From positions 2,046,001-2,110,000 of the forward strand of contig NZ_CP026604.1 of the NCBI RefSeq assembly GCF_003063625.1: a stretch of 64,000 bases of DNA, written 5' to 3'. Origin of the DNA: Saccharobesus litoralis. GTDB taxonomy: Bacteria > Pseudomonadota > Gammaproteobacteria > Enterobacterales > Alteromonadaceae. This document shows, piece by piece, positions 7,940 to 15,208 of this stretch. The stretch's first letter is position 1. Every line of letters begins with the position of its first letter. The notes below the pieces were generated by a model. It saw only the letters and a list, made by a program, of their open reading frames with translations, did no database searches and was not told the DNA's origin. The position numbers were made by a program, and so were the translations under genes.

Positions 7940-9244
7940 ATGCAAACTGTTTCGCAAGAAAATTCAATTGCCACAAGCCACAAACGCTATCAAATATTAG
8001 TGCTGATTTTTATTAGCGTAGTGATCAACTATATGGATCGCACCAATATTTCTGTGGCGGCTTCTGCTTTGTCGGATGAGTTATCCTTATCTGCGGTGCA
8101 AATGGGCTTAATTTTTTCCGCATTTGGTTGGACTTACTCCGTATTGCAAATACCCGGTGGCTTGGCGGTGGATGTTGTCAAAGTGCGGATTTTATATCCA
8201 TTTATTCTCATCGCTTGGTCATTGGCGACATTAGTACAAGGCTTGGTTAGCTCTTTTGCCGCGTTAATTGGTTGTCGTATGGCAATAGGGGTGTTTGAGG
8301 CGCCTTCATACCCTTGTAATAACAAAATTGTCACTAGCTGGTTTCCGGAAAACGAGCGGGCGTCTGCCATTGCTATTTACACCTCAGGCCAATTTATTGG
8401 TTTAGCGTTTTTAATGCCAGTATTGGCCTTGATCCAAGATCAGTTCGGCTGGCGAGGGTTGTTTATTATCTCGGGGCTAATTGGCATTGTTTGGGCGGTA
8501 ATTTGGTATGTGTTTTATCGTGATCCACAAGATCATCCAAACGTTAGCGAGCGAGAACTTGCGTTAATTGAGCAAGATAAAACCGACCAAGAAAATACTA
8601 ATAAAGAACAAGCTGAAGAAAAGCCTAAATTTAGCAGCGCCGACTTTGTTAAGGTTTTTTCTAGTAAAAAGCTTTGGGGGATCTATATTGGGCAATTCTG
8701 TTTAGGTGGCGTGTTAATTTTCTTCCTCACTTGGTTTCCTACTTACCTAGTTGAATATCGCAATCTTGATTTTATTAAATCAGGCTTTTTAGCCTCTTTG
8801 CCCTTTTTAGCCGCATTTTGTGGTGTGTTGGTATCCGGTTTTTTATCAGACTTTTTAGTCCGACGTGGGATCTCGAAAGAAGTATCACGTAAAACGCCGA
8901 TAGTGATCGGTATGTTACTTAGCATGTGTATAGTCGGTGCCAATTATACCGACGATACGTTTTGGATTATTACCTTTTTATCGATTGCCTTTTTTGGTAA
9001 TGGCTTGTCGTCTATTGCTTGGGTGTTTGTATCGTTATTGGCACCCAAACGCTTGGTTGGCTTAGTTGGTGGTTGCTTTAATGCAATAGGAGGCTTGTCA
9101 GCGGTCACCGTACCTATTGTGATTGGTTGGTTAGTTAATGACGGTGACTTTAAACCGGCACTTCTGTTTATTGCGAGCTTAGCGGCTATCGGCACCTGTT
9201 CTTACCTATTTTTAGTCGGCAAAATCGACAAGTTAGAGGATTAA
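7940..9244 (+). CDS. MFS transporter, anion:cation symporter (ExuT/GudP-like) family
   Basis: Twelve-helix inner-membrane major facilitator. The first helix motif MDRTNISVAASAL and the following DELSLSAVQMGLIFSAFGW are typical of the family that imports hexuronates, glucarate and galactonate with protons. A hydrophilic central loop (about residues 205-235, rich in Glu/Lys/Gln) separates the two six-helix halves. Shine-Dalgarno GGAG lies just before the ATG. It sits between the dehydratase (15 bp away) and the aldolase (2 bp away), so it is clearly part of one operon. It probably imports the acid sugar that the dehydratase consumes. The exact substrate is not determinable here. Confidence 0.92.
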   Translation: MQTVSQENSIATSHKRYQILVLIFISVVINYMDRTNISVAASALSDELSLSAVQMGLIFSAFGWTYSVLQIPGGLAVDVVKVRILYPFILIAWSLATLVQGLVSSFAALIGCRMAIGVFEAPSYPCNNKIVTSWFPENERASAIAIYTSGQFIGLAFLMPVLALIQDQFGWRGLFIISGLIGIVWAVIWYVFYRDPQDHPNVSERELALIEQDKTDQENTNKEQAEEKPKFSSADFVKVFSSKKLWGIYIGQFCLGGVLIFFLTWFPTYLVEYRNLDFIKSGFLASLPFLAAFCGVLVSGFLSDFLVRRGISKEVSRKTPIVIGMLLSMCIVGANYTDDTFWIITFLSIAFFGNGLSSIAWVFVSLLAPKRLVGLVGGCFNAIGGLSAVTVPIVIGWLVNDGDFKPALLFIASLAAIGTCSYLFLVGKIDKLED

Positions 9245-9246
9245 AT

Positions 9247-9912
9247 ATGACTCAGCTCAACCCGCAAATCCAAGATAAACAAATTCAGCGTCAGCATAGT
9301 GCAGAACTTATTCGCGCCGCTAAATTTGTCGCAATTATTCGTTTAGCTAAGTTTGAAGAGATAGCACCAGTGATTGAATGCTTAGTCGCTGGTGGCATTA
9401 AAGTGTTAGAAGTGACAGCCAATACGCCGTGTTATCTTGATGCCATAGACCAAGCTCGCGATTTATACCCAGATGTATTGATTGGGGCTGGTACTATTAT
9501 TAATTTAGAGCGAGCTCGACTGGCGATCGCGGCCGGTGCTCAGTTTTTAGTAACACCCAATACTAAACCCGAAATTGTGGAATATGCTCATCAACAGGGA
9601 GTGCCTGTTCTTTTGGGGGCGCTAACGCCGACAGACATTATTGCGGCATTAGACTGCGGAGCCGATTTTATTAAGGTGTTTCCCGCAGGCTCTATGGGCA
9701 TTGATTATTTTAAAGATTTAAAAGGCCCTTATTCAGACATTGATTTAATGCCAGTAGGAGGGGTTAATGTTGATAATGTTCAAGATTGGTTTGCTGCCGG
9801 TGCTGTGGGCGTTGGCGTAGGTAATGACTTAACGCAAGCGGTTTATAGCGAACAGGACAAACTGCAACGCATTGCTCATGTGAAAAAGTATTTAGATCAA
9901 GTACCGATTTAG
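9247..9912 (+). CDS. KDPG/KDPGal-type aldolase (Eda/DgoA family)
   Basis: Class I aldolase that cleaves 2-keto-3-deoxy-6-phospho sugar acids to pyruvate and glyceraldehyde-3-phosphate. The Schiff-base lysine is K143 in ADFIKVFPAG, and the general acid/base Glu is E55 in VLEVTANT. Their spacing of 88 residues matches the E45-K133 pair of E. coli Eda. The phosphate-binding PVGGVN motif is present. The 221-aa length is normal. It starts 2 bp after the transporter stop, with the ribosome binding site inside the transporter gene, so translation is probably coupled. It is the last cytoplasmic step visible in this locus; the kinase that would phosphorylate its substrate is not in the window. Confidence 0.93.
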   Translation: MTQLNPQIQDKQIQRQHSAELIRAAKFVAIIRLAKFEEIAPVIECLVAGGIKVLEVTANTPCYLDAIDQARDLYPDVLIGAGTIINLERARLAIAAGAQFLVTPNTKPEIVEYAHQQGVPVLLGALTPTDIIAALDCGADFIKVFPAGSMGIDYFKDLKGPYSDIDLMPVGGVNVDNVQDWFAAGAVGVGVGNDLTQAVYSEQDKLQRIAHVKKYLDQVPI

Positions 9913-9931
9913 CAGTCAGCGAGTTGGAACA

Positions 9932-9951
9932 TGTCGAAATTTATTTCGACA
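9932..9951. promoter_or_regulatory. Perfect 9-bp palindrome upstream of the lactonase gene
   Basis: TGTCGAAAT and ATTTCGACA are separated by TT. It lies 20 bp after the aldolase stop and about 140 bp before the lactonase start. No T-run follows, so an operator or processing hairpin is more likely than a terminator. The local GntR regulator is a candidate binder, but only by proximity. Confidence 0.45.
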
Positions 9952-10092
9952 AAAGCAGCAGGGCAGTTACAGACTAGCTTGATTATTTGCAATCTTTGTC
10001 GAGGCGCTAATAACATTTGTCGCTTCGTCCTTTGCCGAATGCGCAAGGCAATAATCAGCATCAATACTAAACAGGTAAGTAAAATAAAAACT

Positions 10093-11187
10093 ATGATGAA
10101 AATAAACCTTTTAAAGCAAACTAAGCGCAAAACTAAAAACGCTTGGCTAAGCCAAGTGTTGCTTTTAACGCTTGCTAGTGGCCTAACCGCTTGTCAAATG
10201 ACGCAACACGAGCCTGTCACTGTTGAGCATCAGCCAATCCGTGTGATTAACAATAGCGTTGAAATTTACTCTGCAGAAGCAGAGCAATTTTTATCAACAG
10301 ATACGCCATTGCAAGTGCTAAGCGAGGGATACAAGTGGACAGAAGGCCCATTGTGGGTTGCCGATACGAGTTTAGCGAGTCAAGGTTATTTGCTATTTTC
10401 GGATATTCCCAACAACAAAATTTATCAATATATTCCGGGCCAAGGCACGGCTTTATATTTACAGCCTTCCGGTGCAACGGGGTTAGTTGATGGGGATTAT
10501 GGCCAAGGTTCAAACGGTTTGCTGCTCAATCAACAAAATCAATTAGTGTTAATGCAGCAAGGTGATAGGCGTGTAGCGGTTATGCAAAGTGCGTTAAGCG
10601 CACCGCAACCTAAGTTCAAAACCTTGGCTGGCTATTATCAAGGTAAGCGCTTAAATAGCCCTAACGACGCCGTTTATGATAGCCAAGGTAACTTATACTT
10701 TACGGATCCTCCTTATGGTTTGGCCAAAATCTTACAAGATGAGCGCAAAGCGTTAGATTTTCAGGGCGTGTATCGTTTGAGTAACCAAGGGCAATTAACC
10801 TTACTGGATGACGAGATCACCTTCCCTAATGGTATTGGATTGTCACCAGATGGCAAAACATTATATGTGGCCGTTTCTGATATTAATAACCCAGTTTGGT
10901 ATGCCTACGATGTTGCTAATAATGGCCAAGTGACGAATAAGCGTGTGTTTTTTGATGCTAAACAGCCTAATCAAAAACCACACGGTTTACCTGATGGTAT
11001 GGCGGTGCATTCCAACGGCACGTTGTTTGCGACAGGGCCAGATGGCGTTTGGCTATTTAACCCCAAAGGGCAAGTCATTGCTAAAGTTAAAACGGGTAAA
11101 TTAACCGCCAACTGCACGCTAGCAGAAAACGAAAAAGCCTTGTATTTAAGTGCGCATGACACCTTAATGCGCATACCACTTAAGTAA
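10093..11187 (+). CDS. SMP-30/gluconolactonase-like lipoprotein
   Basis: Six-bladed propeller of the SMP-30/gluconolactonase/LRE family, anchored as a lipoprotein and so probably periplasmic. The start at 10093 (ATGATGAAAATA) is chosen because a proper lipoprotein signal follows (LLLTLASGLTAC); a longer frame from 9931 would put 54 non-signal residues in front. Family motifs seen are EGPLWV near the N-terminus (metal ligand Glu), SPNDAVYDSQGNLYFTDPPYG, TFPNGIGLSPDGKTLYV and LPDGMAVHSNG, which carry the usual Asn and Asp metal ligands. Its likely job is hydrolysing a sugar lactone to the acid imported by the neighbouring transporter. It is downstream of the operon with a 180-bp gap, so it may have its own promoter. 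Confidence 0.87.
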   Translation: MMKINLLKQTKRKTKNAWLSQVLLLTLASGLTACQMTQHEPVTVEHQPIRVINNSVEIYSAEAEQFLSTDTPLQVLSEGYKWTEGPLWVADTSLASQGYLLFSDIPNNKIYQYIPGQGTALYLQPSGATGLVDGDYGQGSNGLLLNQQNQLVLMQQGDRRVAVMQSALSAPQPKFKTLAGYYQGKRLNSPNDAVYDSQGNLYFTDPPYGLAKILQDERKALDFQGVYRLSNQGQLTLLDDEITFPNGIGLSPDGKTLYVAVSDINNPVWYAYDVANNGQVTNKRVFFDAKQPNQKPHGLPDGMAVHSNGTLFATGPDGVWLFNPKGQVIAKVKTGKLTANCTLAENEKALYLSAHDTLMRIPLK

Positions 11188-11220
11188 CAACAAAACTTAA
11201 ACGGATAAAAATTAAAGCTC

Positions 11221-11247
11221 AGGTGGCTTAAGTTAGCCACCTTGTTT
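11221..11247 (+). terminator. Rho-independent terminator after the lactonase gene
   Basis: AGGTGGCT (11221-11228) pairs exactly with AGCCACCT (11235-11242) around a 6-nt loop, followed by TGTTT. It lies 34 bp past the stop codon and separates the catabolic operon from the regulator gene. Confidence 0.7.
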
Positions 11248-11338
11248 AAAATACACGACGATCCATATTGTTGCGGGTTGGGCTTTAGCTTTATTACCTT
11301 GCAAACACAACTTCAGCCACTCTATTTTGTATAAAACT

Positions 11339-12001
11339 ATGCCAGAACCTGTTACGCCGCCAGCAATGTCTCCATTGTTATTAAATGATAATTCAATATA
11401 TGCGCAAATATTAAATGACATTGCCGAAGGCGTGTATATCAGTGGTGATCGCCTAGTCACCACGAGTTTGGCCAAGCGTTATCACACAAGTATCAATCCT
11501 GTTCGTGAGGCATTAAAACAGTTACAAGGAGAAGGGTTTGTTACTGTACAGCCCAATAGTGGTGCCCGGGTCGCAAAATTTGAATATGCGACTATGCGCG
11601 ATGTATTTGAGTTACTTGCGTTGTTAGAGCCTTATTTGCTTGAGTGGTTTGTCACTGAACATAGCCAAGAGCAACTGGAAAAAGTAATAGCCATTCAAGG
11701 TGAAATGGAAAAGCTAACCGAAGCCGAGCACTTAACTTATCGAGCCTACGATAATCAATTTCATTGGTATATTTACAGCTGTCATTATAACCAAACCACA
11801 GTCGAGCTATGGCGGCAAAAACGTTTAATGTTACACGCCATGCACGCCAGCTTAACGTTAACTCAATCGCGTATGCAGCAAAGTATTTCGGAGCATAGGC
11901 AGTTGATCCAAGCCATCAGTAAGCGCGATGTTGATCAAGCTTTGTCTATTCTTAATGGCCATATTTCACATAGTGGTCAGTATTGGTCGCGTTACTTATA
12001 A
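11339..12001 (+). CDS. GntR-family regulator, FCD (FadR/UxuR-like) subgroup
   Basis: DNA-binding repressor or activator typical of sugar-acid loci. An N-terminal winged helix (about residues 15-75) carries the GntR pattern RLVTTSLAKRY...NPVREALKQLQGEGFV. The C-terminal all-helical FCD domain has probable metal or ligand residues: the Asp of YDNQFHW, the His of SCHYN, EHRQL and the His of NGHISHS. Start choice is unsure: ATG 11339 gives 220 aa, with TTG 11327 and ATG 11366 as alternatives, and none has a clear Shine-Dalgarno. It lies directly after the agar/sugar-acid genes, so a sugar acid made from agar is the natural inducer, by inference. Confidence 0.88.
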   Translation: MPEPVTPPAMSPLLLNDNSIYAQILNDIAEGVYISGDRLVTTSLAKRYHTSINPVREALKQLQGEGFVTVQPNSGARVAKFEYATMRDVFELLALLEPYLLEWFVTEHSQEQLEKVIAIQGEMEKLTEAEHLTYRAYDNQFHWYIYSCHYNQTTVELWRQKRLMLHAMHASLTLTQSRMQQSISEHRQLIQAISKRDVDQALSILNGHISHSGQYWSRYL

Positions 12002-12158
12002 CTACTCAGCGTAATATGTTTTACGTGCCTTATTGCTAATTAACTCATCTTTGCCGAGCTTGCATGGGTGCAGATCTGTCTCTTGATCACAAGTTTCAGA
12101 AGCGTTCTTTTACGTCAAAAGGTTGAAATTTTATCACCTAGGCTTAGGAAAATACCCT

Positions 12159-12260
12159 CGTCATCCTCGCGCATGCGGGGAGCCAGCGACTTTTGTTGGA
12201 TAAACATAGTTTGGTTTAAGTAAAAGCCACTGGGTTCCTGCCTGCACGGATGCAGGTACC
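12159..12260. repeat. REP/MITE-like palindromic intergenic element
   Basis: The block begins with a GTCATCCTCGCGCATGCGGG-type sequence followed by a CCAGCG box, and ends with a complementary CACTGGGTTCCTGCCTGCACGG-type box. This terminal pattern (inverted boxes with CGCATGCG cores and CCAGTG/CACTGG edges) is common in dispersed intergenic repeats of proteobacteria. Only one copy is visible here, so its repeat nature rests on resemblance. Confidence 0.45.
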
Positions 12261-12280
12261 AAAAGTAGGCGCTTTAAGCG

Positions 12281-12370
12281 AGGGGCGATAGCAGGACGCG
12301 GTAGCTTTGACGGCTTTGCTTACATGGATGTAAGTACTTAGGTTTCGTCTGGAACTAGAAACCTGCCCCT
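12281..12370. repeat. Nested palindromes, possible second intergenic element
   Basis: AGGGGC (12281-12286) pairs with GCCCCT (12365-12370). Inside lie TTACAT/ATGTAA (12320-12333), the palindrome AAGTACTT, and AGGTTTC (12340-12346) with GAAACCT (12358-12364). Such nesting suggests a folded RNA or a mobile-element remnant. No coding frame is present. Confidence 0.4.
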
Positions 12371-12577
12371 AAAACCCGATCGCTTTGTCTATAGTTACGA
12401 AAATTTTTACTTTCTATCATTCACTTCTTTATAGCAATTAAATCAAGAGCTTAGCTCAATCCATTGAATACATCATATGTATTCAATGTTATTATCTTGT
12501 TAAAAATATTGAAATGGGTGTTTAAATTATCTTTTTTTGTGATAAGTTATTTGGGCAATCGCTTGTTCAGTGACTGA

Positions 12578-12621
12578 TGTTAGATGCTCAATATTAGGTA
12601 TTTAACATTAAGCATCTAACA
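12578..12621. promoter_or_regulatory. Perfect 11-bp inverted repeat upstream of the beta-helix enzyme gene
   Basis: TGTTAGATGCT (12578-12588) is complementary to AGCATCTAACA (12611-12621) with a 22-nt loop. It ends about 80 bp before the start codon and has no T-run. It is a good candidate for an operator or leader hairpin controlling the downstream gene. Confidence 0.5.
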
Positions 12622-12688
12622 AATATCTCTATAGAAACGCGTTTTGCACACTCATACACAAAACACATTGGCAAATGAGAAATGACAA

Positions 12689-15067
12689 ATGGGAAGCACT
12701 ATGATTAATCGAAATGATAAACTGCGTGGCGTAAACAAAAGAATAATTAAAAATACGTCAATAGTTAGAAAAGGTTTGGCGATAAGTGCAAGCGCTTTCG
12801 CTTTGGTGGTAGGACAAGCTTATGCTGCTGATTTAGCAAAGCCTTCTACTTACAGCGATCACAGCAGTGCATGGCAAGGTAACTATGCTAATGCCTATGA
12901 TGGTAATAATGGTAATGAAGCAAGAGCTAATTCGCGCGGCACGGCATCTGATGTTTGGCTTGAGTTTGATTTTGCTAGCCAACATACCAACTTCGATATT
13001 ACCTTTTTAGAAGATAATAGTTATCCGTATGCGGTTTCTCGCTGGAAAGTACAAGGTTGGCAAAATGGTCAGTGGACTGATTTACCTTCGGGCTGGCAAG
13101 CTCACAACAGTACTGATCTCGATCCGGCTTATCCAATAGATAGCAGTTATAGAACAGACAAAATGCGGGTTTTATTCCAAGCCGGTAGTGGCAATGAAGT
13201 GGGATTAAACGAATTGAACATAGCGGGTGATCCCGTGTCTTCAACTGTTGAATTAGCAACCACGGCTAACTTAACCGATTTAACTCCAGCGTGGTGGAGC
13301 AATCATGTTAACGTGTTAGATGATGTTGACACTAATATCGGTCAATCTAGCGCCCGCGAAGTGTATATGGAGTTTGACTTCGGTGCGACATACAGCAATT
13401 TTGATATTTCGTTCCTAGAAGATAATGTCTATCCGTATGCGGTATCGCGTTGGAAAATACAAGGCTGGCAAAACGGTGCATGGCAAGATATAGCAGGCTG
13501 GCAAGCGCATAACAGCACAAGCTTCGCCCCTGTTTATCCAATAGCTAGCAACTATGCGACCGATAAAATGCGCGTGTATTTTCAGGCGTCTACGGATGAG
13601 CGCGTTGGTGTCAATGAGTTAAATATTATTGGTACGCCACAAGGGGCGGGTGGATCAGGGCCCACACCTATTGTTGATAGCCAATTTTATACTGAGCCAA
13701 CCCAGTCAAGCGGCACTTTTAACTTGGTTAACGACTATGGTGTCAATAACTCTGATACCTCAGATGACACGGCTTTACTGCAGCAAGCACTAGACGAAAT
13801 TAGCGCATTGCCACAGGGCGGTAAGTTATTTATTCCGGCGGGCGATTACTATTTACTGGATGTCAAATTACGCTCTAACGTGCATTTGGATATTGCATCC
13901 GGTGCTACTATTTACCCAACTTGGAATGGCGATGGTCGCAACCACCGTATTTTTGAATTGGGAACCGTGCGTGACGGTGTTACCGAGCCGAAAGTGGAAA
14001 ACTTTAGTTTGATTGGACGCAATAATGGTTTTGTGGTGGATTTTACTCAATCGAACGATCCGAATCTCGCCGTGTTTAACATGGGCGATATGCAAAACTT
14101 CAAAATTTCTAATATTCGTATCAAAGATAAAAAAACCATCTTCGCATCGTTTTTAGTTGGTGTGACACGTAAAGGTAATAATTTATATTGGCCTAAAGAC
14201 GGTATTATCGAAAAAATTACCCAAACCGATGCATTATTTGGTTACGGTGTTATTCAAACTTATGGCGCTGATAATATTCTGTTTCGTGATTTAGACGGTG
14301 AGGGCGGTATTACACTGCGCATGGAAACCGATAACCTTGTGATGAAAGACTTAAAACAAGGCGGTATTCGTAACATTTACGCGGAAAATATCAAATGTAC
14401 AGATGGTTTAGCAGCAGTTATGTTTGGCCCACACTTCATGCAAAACGGTGCGGTGCAAGTCAACGGGGTAGAGGCTAACGGTTGTGGTTTTGCCGTGCGG
14501 GTTGATACCGGCTATGTTGAACTGTTTAGTCCTGCTAACGAAACCCATACAAGAGACAGTTGGAAAGCGGCGGTGAACGCTGAGCTAGGTAGCGGCTGTG
14601 CGGCTACGCCATATGCACGTGGCAATGGCGGTACGCGTTGGGCTGCGCGAATTAATGATGTTGGCAACTGTTTAACCAATGTTTACAACAACTACGGCCT
14701 TAAACCCGGCACCTTCGAAACGTCTGATATCTATAATGTTAACGCAACATTTGGTACAGATGCTCATCTTAAGCAAGATCAGTTGGATTACTTTGAATTA
14801 AGCAACCCTACCTGTGACAACGTATGTTTACCAACGACTAGCCAATGGTCAAAGCAAGGACAAATATACTTAGGCCCATCGTTAGGTGGTGTGATAGATA
14901 AAACAGTTGATGGCAAAAGCTACGACTTTGATGTCAATATTCATAATCTAAATATGAGTGGCTATCCAACGCCTTCGCACGTTACGGTAGATAACAATAC
15001 ATCAAGCTCTCGTGTCTGTAGTTATTATGGTATGAGTGCTTGCCCAAATAGTCGCTGGAACAAGTAA
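12689..15067 (+). CDS. Secreted parallel beta-helix polysaccharide-active enzyme with two discoidin-like domains
   Basis: Exported protein; the signal peptide ends in GQAYA-AD. Two similar tandem domains follow (about residues 55-180 and 185-320), each with the pattern W.EFDF, FDI.FLEDN.YPYAVSRWK.QGWQNG, RV.FQA and GLNELNI or GVNELNI, as in F5/8 type C (CBM32-like) sugar-binding modules. The rest is a right-handed beta-helix beginning with VNDYGVNNSDTSDDTALLQQAL, the usual opening of pectate-lyase-3/GH28/GH82-type helices, with a Cys-containing C-terminal part. I cannot name the family or bond cleaved. An algal galactan hydrolase (for instance iota-carrageenase-like) or a lyase are both possible. 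ATG 12701 is an alternative start with GGGAAG 4 nt upstream. Confidence 0.78.
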   Translation: MGSTMINRNDKLRGVNKRIIKNTSIVRKGLAISASAFALVVGQAYAADLAKPSTYSDHSSAWQGNYANAYDGNNGNEARANSRGTASDVWLEFDFASQHTNFDITFLEDNSYPYAVSRWKVQGWQNGQWTDLPSGWQAHNSTDLDPAYPIDSSYRTDKMRVLFQAGSGNEVGLNELNIAGDPVSSTVELATTANLTDLTPAWWSNHVNVLDDVDTNIGQSSAREVYMEFDFGATYSNFDISFLEDNVYPYAVSRWKIQGWQNGAWQDIAGWQAHNSTSFAPVYPIASNYATDKMRVYFQASTDERVGVNELNIIGTPQGAGGSGPTPIVDSQFYTEPTQSSGTFNLVNDYGVNNSDTSDDTALLQQALDEISALPQGGKLFIPAGDYYLLDVKLRSNVHLDIASGATIYPTWNGDGRNHRIFELGTVRDGVTEPKVENFSLIGRNNGFVVDFTQSNDPNLAVFNMGDMQNFKISNIRIKDKKTIFASFLVGVTRKGNNLYWPKDGIIEKITQTDALFGYGVIQTYGADNILFRDLDGEGGITLRMETDNLVMKDLKQGGIRNIYAENIKCTDGLAAVMFGPHFMQNGAVQVNGVEANGCGFAVRVDTGYVELFSPANETHTRDSWKAAVNAELGSGCAATPYARGNGGTRWAARINDVGNCLTNVYNNYGLKPGTFETSDIYNVNATFGTDAHLKQDQLDYFELSNPTCDNVCLPTTSQWSKQGQIYLGPSLGGVIDKTVDGKSYDFDVNIHNLNMSGYPTPSHVTVDNNTSSSRVCSYYGMSACPNSRWNK

Positions 15068-15152
15068 ATCGAATAAATAAGGGACATTCGACCTTGGATG
15101 TTTTCACGTAAAACGTGAAGGCACTTAGAGGGTAATCTTGCGAGAAGACTGT

Positions 15153-15189
15153 AAAAGGCGGTCTCGCTCTTTGAGCTAGCCGCCTTTTT
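15153..15189. terminator. Terminator between convergent beta-helix and PL6 genes
   Basis: AAAAGGCGG (15153-15161) pairs with CCGCCTTTT (15180-15188), with an inner GCTC/GAGC stem, followed by T's. The A-run before and T-run after make it bidirectional, which suits the two convergent genes that end on either side. Confidence 0.8.
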
Positions 15190-15208
15190 AATTTAACCTA
15201 TTTTGTTG

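Larger units (their letters stand above)
12002..12700. other. Long structured intergenic region
   Basis: No gene can be supported over nearly 700 bp. Two folded blocks lie at about 12159-12260 and 12281-12370, and a perfect inverted repeat at 12578-12621 lies upstream of the beta-helix enzyme. The remainder is A+T-rich and probably contains that gene's promoter, which I cannot place. Confidence 0.6.

Noticed and set aside
9931-10092. N-terminal extension of the lactonase frame to 9931
   Set aside because: It would hide the lipoprotein signal behind 54 residues, and the start would lie inside a palindrome.
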